From Tragulus kanchil (lineage: Eukaryota > Chordata > Mammalia > Artiodactyla > Tragulidae): a stretch of 64,000 bases of DNA. Of this stretch, positions 1-10,701 are shown piece by piece. Below the pieces are notes generated by a model that saw only the letters and a list, made by a program, of their open reading frames with translations, made no database searches and was not told where the DNA came from. The first letter of the stretch is position 1; every line of letters starts with the position of its first letter. The position numbers and the translations under genes were made by a program. The stretch lies in the NCBI GenBank assembly GCA_022376925.1, contig JAIOJX010000004.1, positions 123,157,123-123,221,122 of the forward strand, read 5' to 3'.

Positions 1-980
1 AGAGTTTTGTTGTTTACATAAATTTTTTTATTGAAGAACAATTGATTTACAATGTGTTGGTCTCTGCTATCCAGCAAAATGACTCAGTTATGTATATATA
101 TATTTTTTAATATATTCTTTTCCCCTATGGTTTATCACAGGATATTGAGTATAGTTTCCTGTGCTATATAGTAGGATCTTTGTCTTTGCTGTATAATAGT
201 TTGCATCTGCTAATCCCAAACTCCTAGTTTCTACCTCTCCTGCCCTCCTCTCCCATGGCAACCACAAGTCTGGTTGCTATGTCTGTGAGTCTGTTTCTCC
301 TTTTTTGATAGGTCCATTTGTACCATATTTGTGATATTGTATGGTATTTGCACTTCTCTTTCTGACTTATTTAATTTAGTATGAGAATCTCTACTTGCAT
401 CCATGTTGCTGCAACTGGCATTATTTCTTTCTTTTTTATGGCTGAGTAGTATTCCATTGTGTATATGTAGCACACTTCTTCATCCACTCATCTGTTGACG
501 GACATTTAGGTTATTTTCATGTTTTGGCTATTATGAATAGTGTTGCTATGAATACAGGGATACATTTTTTTTTTTTTTTTTTTGCTTTTTTGGTGGGTGG
601 TGGTGGTCATGTGTTTTTTTGAATTATAGTTCTGAGTATATGCCCAGGAGTGGGATTGCTGGATCATATGGTAAATGTATTTTCAGTTTTCTGAGGAAGA
701 TCCACACTGTTTGCCATAGCAGCTGCATGACTTTAAAACCAACAGTGTAGGAGGGTTCCCTTTTCTCCACATTCTGTCTGGTATTTGTTATTTGTAGACT
801 TTAAAATGCTGGCCATTCTGATCAGTGTGAGGTGGTACCTCACTGTAGCTCTGATTTGTCTTTCTCTAATAATTAGTGACATTGAATATCTTTTTTTATT
901 TTACTTTTTGCTTTTACAGAATTTTAATGTTGAGTAACTTTTACTGAGTACCTACTGGCCATCTGTATGTCTTTGTAATT
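1..980 (-). mobile_element. L1 LINE 3' region, truncated
   Basis: Read on the plus strand this is the complement of an L1 3' untranslated region and the extreme 3' part of ORF2. It includes the recognisable stretches around 'cagcaaaatgactcagtta', 'gctgagtagtattccattg' and 'ggccatctgtatgtctttg'. Orientation is minus because the ORF2-like frames read on that strand. The element is degraded: a T-rich and GGT-rich insertion sits near 566-617 and another A/T-rich interruption near 890-950. No usable coding frame remains. It is cut by the window edge on the left. The exact L1 subfamily was not determined. Confidence 0.85.
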
Positions 981-1043
981 CCTAGCATCTTAAATAGGTT
1001 TTACTAGAGTTTGATCTCAGAGCCTGGCTCCTGTATTAAGTTC

Positions 1044-1318
1044 TCTCTCTCTCTCTCTCTCTTTTTTTTTGGCCTCTTTTATTGGTCTTTCATCTATTTA
1101 TTTTCAGCCATCTTTGTTATTCGGCCTGTGAGTGCTCCCATTGCAGTGGCCTCTCTTGCAGCAGAGCACCGGCTCTAAGCGCATGCGCTCCAGAGCGCTG
1201 GCTAGTAATTGGACACACCAGTCCAGCCGCTCCATCGCATATGAGATCTTCCCGGGTCAGGCGCCCCTTGCAGTGCAAGGCAGACTCTTTACCCACTGGA
1301 CCACTAGGGAAGCCCTGG
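1044..1318 (-). mobile_element. CHR-like tRNA-headed SINE (older copy)
   Basis: The right end reads 'ggaccactagggaagccc', the complement of the tRNA-Glu-type head found in cetartiodactyl SINEs. The left end is a CT/T-rich tail followed by 'attggtctttcat'. A 9-base target-site duplication (attaagttc) lies at 1035-1043 and 1319-1327. It lacks the G-rich block of the younger relatives at 23593, 30357 and 46184. A second copy at about 2145-2419 exists only because of the surrounding duplication. Confidence 0.8.
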
Positions 1319-1327
1319 ATTAAGTTC

Positions 1328-2133
1328 ATTTAAATTTGAGCTTGCTGTTCTCCCAACGCCTTCCTCCTATGGAGGCTCTTGTGGTATTATCCCTTATGAA
1401 ATCATCGCTAGTGTTACACTGGCTGCTAACATACGCCATCCCATTTGTCTCACTGGCCAAGCTATCTGATTGTTCCCAGGGGGCTTCCTGACCTCTCCTC
1501 CACTGTAGGAGGGACAAAGTCAGGATCTCTTCCGTTGGAATGGTCTTCTTGCCCAGTGAATGAGGTCACAGACTCGTGATTCAGCGATTGGCAAATTGTT
1601 ATTGAAAAGTCGGAGTGACCCGTGACCTCCACAACCCCAAATTCAACCATCCCCACGGGATGGCCCCATTTCCATCTGTGCTCTCCTGCTGCGTCAGGGC
1701 CTTGTCCTCACCCGACCCTTCTCCGGGCCCGCCCTTAGCGCCCCAAGATAGCCTTGTTATCTCCCCATCCCCGTTCTTTGCCACCATGCACAAATTCACC
1801 CTTAGTCCTGAGGCCCGGGGCTCCTGGCTTCCCCTACTTGCCTCCTGGTGTCCCTGGGAGGAGACCAGGAGGAGGGGCTAAGGAAATACGTAAATACGTA
1901 AGGAATTTACGTAAGGAAATCTGGACAGAGCAGGGAATTTTGAACCCGCACTAACAAGCTCCGGAGCGTACCTGTGGTTCTCACATCCTACCCTCGTGCG
2001 CAGCTTCCTGCTCGTGCTGGTCCGCGCCTGCAGGGTGCCCCCTCCTGGAGGGAAGGTGTTCCTGCAACAAAGGTCCCGCCCCTCTCCGGGTCCCGCTGGG
2101 CCCTTCCTAGGGTTCCACCTCCAGGCTTACCTC
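1328..2133. other. GC-richer single-copy block with ACGTAA cluster
   Basis: No repeat or gene was recognised. The block is richer in G, C and CpG than its surroundings, and has no long open frame or clear splice structure. At 1887-1914 it holds three TACGTAA motifs in 28 bases (1887, 1895, 1908); the last is part of the palindrome TTACGTAA. That octamer matches the known binding consensus of PAR-bZIP/NFIL3 factors. A regulatory role is inference only. The block recurs at 2429-3230 through duplication 1. Confidence 0.4.
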
Positions 2134-3237
2134 CCTGTATTAAGTCTCTCTCTCTCTCTCTCTTTTTTTTTGGCCTCTTTTATTGGTCTTTCATCTATTT
2201 ATTTTCAGCCATCTTTGTTATTCGGCCTGTGAGTGCTCCCATTGCAGTGGCCTCTCTTGCAGCAGAGCACCGGCTCTAAGCGCATGCGCTCCAGAGCGCT
2301 GGCTAGTAATTGGACACACCAGTCCAGCCGCTCCATCGCATATGAGATCTTCCCGGGTCAGGCGCCCCTTGCAGTGCAAGGCAGACTCTTTACCCACTGG
2401 ACCACTAGGGAAGCCCTGGATTAAGTTCATTTAAATTTGAGCTTGCTGTTCTCCCAACGCCTTCCTCCTATGGAGGCTCTTGTGGTATTATCCCTTATGA
2501 AATCATCGCTAGTGTTACACTGGCTGCTAACATACGCCATCCCATTTGTCTCACTGGCCAAGCTATCTGATTGTTCCCAGGGGTCTTCCTGACCTCTCCT
2601 CCACTGTAGGAGGGACAAAGTCAGGATCTCTTCCGTTGGAATGGTCTTCTTGCCCAGTGAATGAGGTCACAGACTCGTGATTCAGCGATTGGCAAATTGT
2701 TATTGAAAAGTCGGAGTGACCCGTGACCTCCACAACCCCAAATTCAACCATCCCCACGGGATGGCCCCATTTCCATCTGTGCTCTCCTGCTGCGTCAGGG
2801 CCTTGTCCTCACCCGACCCTGCTCCGGCCAGCCCTTAGCGCCCCAAGATAGCCTTGTTATCTCCCCATCCCCGTTCTTTGCCACCATGCACAAATTCACC
2901 CTTAGTCCTGAGGCCCGGGGCTCCTGGCTTCCCCTACTTGCCTCCTGGTGTCCCTGGGAGGAGACCAGGAGGAGGGGCTAAGGAAATACGTAAATACGTA
3001 AGGAATTTACGTAAGGAAATATGGACAGAAAAGGGAATTTTGAACCCGCCCTAAAAAGCTCCGGAGCGTACCTGTGGTTCTCACAGCCTCCCCTCGTGCG
3101 CAGCTTCCTGCTCGTGCTGGTCCGCGCCTGCAGGGTGCCCCCTCCTGGAGGGAAGGTGTTCCTGCAACAAAGGTCCCGCCCCTCTCCGGGTCCCGCTGGG
3201 CCCTTCCTAGGGTTCCACCTCCAGGCTTACCTCCCTG

Positions 3238-3407
3238 GGCTGCTTAGATGTTTTCATGTAGATCCTAGAATATGATTCAACACGTAGTGACTATCAGATC
3301 AATAATTATTTTCTGAGCAAGGACTAAATCACGCTGGATTAAGCTTCGGCTCAGCACTATTGAACACATAATAAGCCATGTTTATTTGAGCAACATAAAG
3401 AAGGTTT
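3238..3407. other. No recognised feature
   Basis: AT-rich single-copy DNA. I see no gene, RNA or repeat signature here. Confidence 0.5.
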
Positions 3408-3526
3408 ACCCACTCCAGTGCATTTTCACTCTGATATTTTTGCCTGGAGAATTCTATGAACAGAGGAGACTGGTGGGCTACAGTCCATGGGGTCCCAAGG
3501 AACTGGACACGAGACTAACAGCAGAG
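3408..3526 (+). mobile_element. Bov-tA SINE, 3' part
   Basis: The stretch from 'acccactccagtg' through 'cagtccatggggtc' to 'ggacacgagactaac' matches the 3' half of the ruminant Bov-tA SINE, whose tail derives from BovB. The tRNA head is missing and the middle is altered. It abuts a MIR fragment on the right. Confidence 0.8.
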
Positions 3527-3529
3527 GCT

Positions 3530-3645
3530 ACTGCCTATCTTATAGGGCTTTTGTAGTTTTCAAATAAAATGATACATTTTAAAAGTGCTTAATGTGCCTC
3601 CTGGCAAAGATAAGTGTTAAAAATAGTAGTTATCATAATTAAAAC
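3530..3645 (+). mobile_element. MIR SINE 3' fragment
   Basis: Reads like the 3' half of MIR ('cttatagggcttttgtag', then a TAAA-rich stretch, 'aagtgcttaa' and 'gcctcctggcaaa'). Ancient and diverged; orientation plus from the order of these landmarks. Confidence 0.6.
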
Positions 3646-4140
3646 ATTTTGCTTGATAACCATTTGAAAGTGTATCCACTGTCAACTTTCCCTTACTTTT
3701 TTTTTTTTTTTTTTGAGTGGGAGACTTAGTTTTGTTAATTTAATTTTTCTGAACTCAAAATTTGGCAAGCAGAAAAATGCAAACTGCAATAGAATAATTC
3801 ATATGTTATATAGAGTATTATAACATGGTGGCAAGAGAACTATATCAAAGTGGGAAATGTGTGTGTGTGTGTGTTGGGGAGAACCCTCCTTATGCTACTA
3901 ACCAGTTAGTAATCTTGGAAAGACTGGAATTCACAAGTCTTTTTCTTTTTTGCACTTTAAAATAAGAAAAGTGCACTAAGTAACAGATAAAATTTTAAGA
4001 TTTAAAATTTGTCTTATGATAAAACAGCCCATCAAAATGATTTGAAAATGTCTCCTTATGTTCTTTACTGTACTAATTTCACAAAATTTACATGCAAAAG
4101 CACACATATAATTTAATTTTTAAAGATCTTTCAAAGGATG
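3646..4140. other. AT-rich single-copy DNA, short TG and poly-T runs
   Basis: No gene recognised. Contains a T run near 3698-3714 and a short TG microsatellite near 3858-3874. Confidence 0.5.
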
Positions 4141-6338
4141 AAACTCCTGGCTACCCAAGAGGCTTTCCTTGACTTAGTAACAACACATAGGTGTATTGAA
4201 AATGGCATTTGAATTGATGATTCAAAATTGTTAGTATGCATATAATGTTTTATAGCACTTATATCATAATACTTACTTAAATGAGCCCATTTTAAGATCT
4301 TCCTAAGATGCTACCCTCTCTATGAGGTGTTCACTGATAATATCAATCAGCAGTGACCTACTTTTCCTTGCTCTATGCTTTTATTACTTTTTTCCCCCAT
4401 TACTTTGGACTGTGCTGGCTTTTTTTGGCATTTGTTAGGGCTGTTTAAATTGATATCTCATCTTTCCTGCTACATTGTCTGCTCCTTGGAGAAAGAAGTC
4501 TGCATGTGTTTGAGCATGTATAACATTATATGTATGTATTTCTCTATAGCACCAGCATAGTCAGAATAAATAGGTGAACTGACACACCAGAAACAAATCA
4601 CAAAACTCTAGCTTGATTTTACTAGTTTGAAACGAGTCACAAAATTCTCTTTTTTTATGGAAAAAAATCCTGGTGAGTTCAAAAAACATCTGTGGATGAG
4701 AAACTAGATGAACTTCACATGATTTCATCTTTAAAAAGGGAATGCCTTTCATAGTTGTATTCACAATTTTATTCATCAACTGCCATCTGATTGAGAAACA
4801 GAAAGGACTCATTGAACATTTGCTCAGAAACTGCCTAGAAAACCGTAAGTGAGAAATAACTTACATTATCATAATAACAAAAGGAGTAGCAAGAAATCAA
4901 AGTTAGAAGCCTTTAAAAAGTATCTTGATTTGGAAAATGAGTGCAGCTGAAGAAAATCAGAAGCTACCAATTAGGTATGTAAGGATATTAAAATGAATGA
5001 TATATTGATGTTTTTCTTATAACAGACAACTTCATTTATTAATTCATTCTAAAACATTTAAGTACTTGCAAGTTATCACTATTAAGGGTCTAAGTGCTAG
5101 GGAGGGCAAAACAAAATAAAATACATTCTCCTTCTGCTTTGGAGCTTATAATCTCATGAGACTGCTTTTTTAAGACCATCAGCAGTAACTCATCTATTCA
5201 AAAAATACATGTTGAGGACCAACTGTGTTTGGGGATGTGAAACTCCTGGCTACCCAAGAGGCTTTCCTTGACTTAGTAACAACACATAGGTGTATTGAAA
5301 ATGGCATTTGAATTGATGATTCAAAATTGTTAGTATGCATATAATGTTTTATAGCACTTATATCATAATACTTACTTAAATGAGCCCATTTTAAGATCTT
5401 CCTAAGATGCTACCCTCTCTATGAGGTGTTCACTGATAATATCAATCAGCAGTGACCTACTTTTCCTTGCTCTATGCTTTTATTACTTTTTTCCCCCATT
5501 ACTTTGGACTGTGCTGGCTTTTTTTGGCATTTGTTAGGGCTGTTTAAATTGATATCTCATCTTTCCTGCTACATTGTCTGCTCCTTGGAGAAAGAAGTCT
5601 GCATGTGTTTGAGCATGTATAACATTATATGTATGTATTTCTCTATAGCACCAGCATAGTCAGAATAAATAGGTGAACTGACACACCAGAAACAAATCAC
5701 AAAACTCTAGCTTGATTTTACTAGTTTGAAACGAGTCACAAAATTCTCTTTTTTTATGGAAAAAAATCCTGGTGAGTTCAAAAAACATCTGTGGATGAGA
5801 AACTAGATGAACTTCACATGATTTCATCTTTAAAAAGGGAATGCCTTTCATAGTTGTATTCACAATTTTATTCATCAACTGCCATCTGATTGAGAAACAG
5901 AAAGGACTCATTGAACATTTGCTCAGAAACTGCCTAGAAAACCGTAAGTGAGAAATAACTTACATTATCATAATAACAAAAGGAGTAGCAAGAAATCAAA
6001 GTTAGAAGCCTTTAAAAAGTATCTTGATTTGGAAAATGAGTGCAGCTGAAGAAAATCAGAAGCTACCAATTAGGTATGTAAGGATATTAAAATGAATGAT
6101 ATATTGATGTTTTTCTTATAACAGACAACTTCATTTATTAATTCATTCTAAAACATTTAAGTACTTGCAAGTTATCACTATTAAGGGTCTAAGTGCTAGG
6201 GAGGGCAAAACAAAATAAAATACATTCTCCTTCTGCTTTGGAGCTTATAATCTCATGAGACTGCTTTTTTAAGACCATCAGCAGTAACTCATCTATTCAA
6301 AAAATACATGTTGAGGACCAACTGTGTTTGGGGATGTG
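4141..6338. repeat. Direct tandem duplication 2 (unit 1099 bp)
   Basis: Copy A 4141-5239 and copy B 5240-6338 have a constant offset of 1099, with no difference seen by eye. Shared sequence at the junction is only TG. The unit holds AT-rich single-copy DNA and, at its right end, L2-like sequence (about 5022-5160, repeated about 6121-6259). Confidence 0.95.
5022..5160. mobile_element. L2 LINE-like fragment
   Basis: The order of 'attaattcattc', 'aagtgctagggag', 'caaaacaaaataaaatacattc' and 'tggagcttataatctc' follows the ancient mammalian L2 3' region. Diverged. The same block recurs at 6121-6259 through duplication 2. A related segment with 'atgttgaggaccaactgtg' and 'caggcaccgtccctg' lies at 6290-6390. 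Confidence 0.55.
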
Positions 6339-6404
6339 TGAGGACATGAGAAATAAAACAGGCACCGTCCCTGACTCCAGGTGACCGACTAACTAAAAAT
6401 GTTC

Positions 6405-6560
6405 TAATAGTTTCAGGTGAAGAGCAAAGTAACTCGGCCATACATATGCATATCTCCATTTTCCCCCAAACTCCCCCTCCCATCGAGGCTGCCATATAAT
6501 ATTGAGCAGTGTTCCCTGTGCTATACAATAGGTCCTTATTGGTTATTCATTTTAAATATT
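6405..6560 (-). mobile_element. L1 LINE 3'-end fragment
   Basis: Matches the complement of the L1 3' untranslated region ('gcaaagtaactcggcc', 'ttgagcagtgttccctgtgc', 'acaataggtccttattgg'). Short, without coding sequence. Confidence 0.75.
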
Positions 6561-7376
6561 CATGCTATATTATGACATCAAAGCCATCATGGATCATTTC
6601 TGTATTTATACAGACTTAAAACTGTATTTTGAAAAAAAAAAATTCTGACTTCTCCTGCGAGTACTGCCGTAGTTACCTCCAACTAACTAGGGAAGACCAA
6701 ACCACTAAGAGCTGGGTAGTTTCTTAATTTTCACAAAAATAAGTCACCCTGACTGTATGCTCACTGTCTAAAGTATACTGATGTCTTCTCACTAAATTAA
6801 ATACAACATTTGTACCTTCTGTCCTCACTCAAAAATGCAAATTCTGCCCAGTTGGCAATGTGATTCTACCTTTAACAGAAGCCTGTTGAAAGATGGAATA
6901 TTTACATATATAAGGATGATCATTTCAAGAAAAGTAATCCAGATATTCTATGATTTAGGACTTATCCTGGGATTGTACCCAAATTCCTCTCTCTACATGG
7001 AGAAGGAGAGAGGTACAATCCACATAGTTCCATAGAGTCAGAGACCTGGTACATAGAGCATCTTTTACCCAATTACTGCAAATAATGCTGAGAATCAAGG
7101 AGTCACAGAACTGGGACCTCAAGTTGCAGCTGAAGCCAGGACAATATGGTTCAAGAGAAGATATTGAAATATGGGAATGAGGTAAATGCAGAGATAACAG
7201 CAAGAAGACATGTGCCAAGAGAATAAGCAGGACGCTGGCGGGGGGCAAGGGTGGGCAACCCCAGCATTTATCTATTGTCCACAGATAACATTTTGATGTA
7301 CCCCTTCAGGTCTTACTTTCATCTTCTCTGCTCTGAGATATTCCCTGTCAGTGCACTATATTTAAAACAACTCCTG
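6561..7376. other. No recognised feature
   Basis: Mixed-composition DNA with only short chance frames. I recognise no gene or named repeat. Confidence 0.45.
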
Positions 7377-7592
7377 GGCTTCCCTGGTGGTCCAGTGGGT
7401 AAAGAGTCTGCCCTGCAGTGTAAGGGGAACCGGTTAGATCCCTGGCCCAGGAAGATCTCACTTGCCGCGGAGCTGCTGGATCAGTATGTCCTATTATGAG
7501 CCAGTGCTCTGGAGCGCATGTGCCCAGAGCCAGTGCTCTGCAAGGAGAGAGGCCATTGCAATGGGAGGCCCACACAGGGCAAGGAATAGATT
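7377..7592 (+). mobile_element. CHR-like tRNA-headed SINE, plus strand
   Basis: Starts with the tRNA-like head 'gggcttccctggtggtccag' and carries a B-box-like 'ccggttagatccc'. It continues into the same body as the minus-strand relatives ('gccgcggagctgctgga', 'agccagtgctctg', 'gccattgcaatgggaggccc'). It ends without the G-rich block or an A-rich tail, so it is 3'-truncated or an older subfamily. One of only two CHR-type SINEs in plus orientation here. Confidence 0.8.
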
Positions 7593-8347
7593 ATTCTTTC
7601 ATTCTTAGGCACCACATTCCTCCCTCTCTTCATTTTTAGGGGCAATTCTTTGGCCCCTTTGGACACCCTGCTCATGTCTAACTATCTACCTGTTTCCCTT
7701 CTCAGGCATTTGGGTGCCCAGTCTCAAGGGAAAAGGGGTGATGACCGCTCTGGCTTCTTCAGGCTATACAGGGGCATTATGGGGCTCTGAGTTCCCAGTG
7801 CCTGCTCTCTGTCAGGGTACATTTAGGGAGGAAGGTGTGGCTCCATGGAATGATATGGTAGCTTGTTCCAGCACTGTATGGGCACTAGCTGGGCAATATT
7901 CTTGTTGTACTATCATTTGTAGATTTGTCATATTCTAGAAGAAACAAATGTAACAAGAAAGTAAAAGATGCATAACCCAAAAGATTAATAACTAGAAAAG
8001 CTGCTGAGAGGCTAGCGAGTTAGGAGAACCAGGACCAGACATTGGTCTATGGTGTTAGTGTTGCTCTAGGTATGAGAAGATGCAAGAATTTGAGGCTCAG
8101 AAAAATCTTCACCTGAAAACATCTGACTATCTGAAGGCCCGTTCTTTCAGTTTTTTTCCAGAGCACAGAGTGCCTTAATTCTGATCTCTACCCTGGACTC
8201 CTTTCAGGGGGCACTGAAGGTCAGCAGCTTGCAGTGGTCATGATTTATTCTTTAAAGAGGCAGCTGGCAAATGCCAACTACCAGCTGCAGGCCCCCTTCA
8301 TAGCACATATTTGATCATGCTTTGGGGTCATTTTATGACCATTATGT
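7593..8347. other. No recognised feature
   Basis: Single-copy-looking DNA. The largest plus-strand frame (7714-7938) is short and has no recognisable domain, so it is not called as a gene. Confidence 0.45.
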
Positions 8348-10701
8348 CCCACGATGCTGGGAAGGCCCATTCCCAGGTCTAGCGAAGATTCCATTGATAG
8401 GTCACTCAGTGTGCATTACTAGACCAGGCCTTGTGAGTAGCAAAAGTCTCTGGACCATACCTGTTTCACTAGCCTCTTGACCCAGGAAAATATGCCTTCT
8501 TGTTGTGTCTTCCCATATCTAGAGTTACATTATTGTAATCATTGATTTCATATGGAATTGTGTATCAGTTTTTATCATAGGCTCAGTCACTCATTTGGTA
8601 ACATAAGAGACAACAATTTTCTGAAACAGGTGATACAGAATGTAATATGGCTAGCAGCTACTAGTAAGGTCACAAGAAAGCAGTTTTAATAACTGAATTA
8701 AAACTTTTAGCAAAATAACATCCTTAAATTTATCTAAAAGCTCTTACCTTGTTACATTTGTTTTAGAAGCTTCTTCCCTTGAGGTACTTTCCTTGCTGAC
8801 AAACAGATGTAACAATATTTAACTTATATTAAACCTAGTCACAATGAAAATATTATACTTAATGACTATTAGACATGCCTATATTAATTAGGTCAACAAG
8901 TAAACATTAATACCGGATATTTAATATTGAGTATTTCCCAGCTCACATGCACCTGAAGTGCTTTTAGGTTAATTTCTCTTGTATTCAGAATGTTTGATTT
9001 GTTAGCATTTACTTTTCTTTAGACTCAAATTAAATTAGAGTCATATACATATGACTAATCTGGAATATACATACCTGTAAACAACAATACTCTGTAAAAT
9101 CAAAAAAGCAAAATAAAAAAAACCCTGGGATTGTGAAAAATAAAAAGATAATATATCACAAGTTTAATGACTTAGGTCTTGAGTATTCCTTTGCTTCCTG
9201 ATAAACCAATTTTTTGTAACATACCTTCATAATGATAACTTGGTTGTGGGTAGAGGGAATAAATAGACTTTTAGGTATACCTAGCTTCAATACTGACTTT
9301 GCACCCATGAGCTGTGTGATTCTAGGCAACTCAGTTTCTTTCTCTATGGTTTAGTTGCATAATTTTCAAACTGGGCAAACTTCTGAAGATCGCTGAAAGA
9401 ATAAAATGAAATATTTCATCTTTTCAGAGCAGGCTCAGAGTAGCCCAGAAGTATTTACTGAATGAATTGGTGTACAAATGAACAATGTTAGTTCCTGAAC
9501 TGATTAGTCATTGTGGTGTAATAAACCATATGCCCACGATGCTGGGAAGGCCCATTCCCAGGTCTAGCGAAGATTCCATTGATAGGTCATTACTAGACCA
9601 GGCCTTGTGAGTAGCAAAAGTCTCTGGACCATACCTGTTTCACTAGCCTCTTGACCCAGGAAAATATGCCTTCTTGTTGTGTCTTCCCATATCTAGAGTT
9701 ACATTATTGTAATCATTGATTTCATATGGAATTGTGTATCAGTTTTTATCATAGGCTCAGTCACTCATTTGGTAACATAAGAGACAACAATTTTCTGAAA
9801 CAGGTGATACAGAATGTAATATGGCTAGCAGCTACTAGTAAGGTCACAAGAAAGCAGTTTTAATAACTGAATTAAAACTTTTAGCAAAATAACATCCTTA
9901 AATTTATCTAAAAGCTCTTACCTTGTTACATTTGTTTTAGAAGCTTCTTCCCTTGAGGTACTTTCCTTGCTGACAAACAGATGTAACAATATTTAACTTA
10001 TATTAAACCTAGTCACAATGAAAATATTATACTTAATGACTATTAGACATGCCTATATTAATTAGGTCAACAAGTAAACATTAATACCGGATATTTAATA
10101 TTGAGTATTTCCCAGCTCACATGCACCTGAAGTGCTTTTAGGTTAATTTCTCTTGTATTCAGAATGTTTGATTTGTTAGCATTTACTTTTCTTTAGACTC
10201 AAATTAAATTAGAGTCATATACATATGACTAATCTGGAATATACATACCTGTAAACAACAATACTCTGTAAAATCAAAAAAGCAAAATAAAAAAAACCCT
10301 GGGATTGTGAAAAAATAAAAAGATAATATATCACAAGTTTAATGACTTAGGTCTTGAGTATTCCTTTGCTTCCTGATAAACCAATTTTTTGTAACATACC
10401 TTCATAATGATAACTTGGTTGTGGGTAGAGGGAATAAATAGACTTTTAGGTATACCTAGCTTCAATACTGACTTTGCACCCATGAGCTGTGTGATTCTAG
10501 GCAACTCAGTTTCTTTCTCTATGGTTTAGTTGCATAATTTTCAAACTGGGCAAACTTCTGAAGATCGCTGAAAGAATAAAATGAAATATTTCATCTTTTC
10601 AGAGCAGGCTCAGAGTAGCCCAGAAGTATTTACTGAATGAATTGGTGTACAAATGAACAATGTTAGTTCCTGAACTGATTAGTCATTGTGGTGTAATAAA
10701 C
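8348..10701. repeat. Direct tandem duplication 3 (unit about 1.17-1.19 kb)
   Basis: Copy A 8348-9526 and copy B 9533-10701. The offset is 1185 at the start and about 1174-1175 after an 11-base deletion in copy B, only about 50 bases from its left end. Six filler bases lie at the junction. The right part of copy B is reused by duplication 4, so 9169-9526 occurs three times (also at 10344 and 11484). Confidence 0.95.
9279..9475 (+). mobile_element. MIR SINE
   Basis: The sequence around 'gactttgcacccatgagctg', 'gtgattctaggcaactcag' and the later 'agcccagaagtatttactg' follows the MIR consensus order. Copies made by the duplications lie at about 10454-10650 and 11594-11790. Confidence 0.65.

Larger units (their letters stand above)
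1030..3237. repeat. Direct tandem duplication 1 (unit about 1.10 kb)
   Basis: Copy A is about 1030-2137 and copy B about 2134-3237, offset 1104 falling to 1100. Both carry the same SINE, the same GC-richer block and the same end. They differ by a shorter CT run in copy B and by a scatter of substitutions, mostly in the last 400 bases of copy A (near 1720-1740, 1920-1955 and 1985-1995). The junction shows 4 bases of shared sequence (CCTG). Part of the window-wide series; probably an uncollapsed contig overlap. Confidence 0.93.

Noticed and set aside
3858..3874. TG microsatellite as a notable repeat
   Set aside because: Too short and ordinary for a mammalian genome to merit a separate finding.
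7377..7450. tRNA gene suggested by tRNA-like head and B box
   Set aside because: It is the promoter head of a SINE and continues directly into a SINE body. The same applies to all tRNA-like heads in the window.
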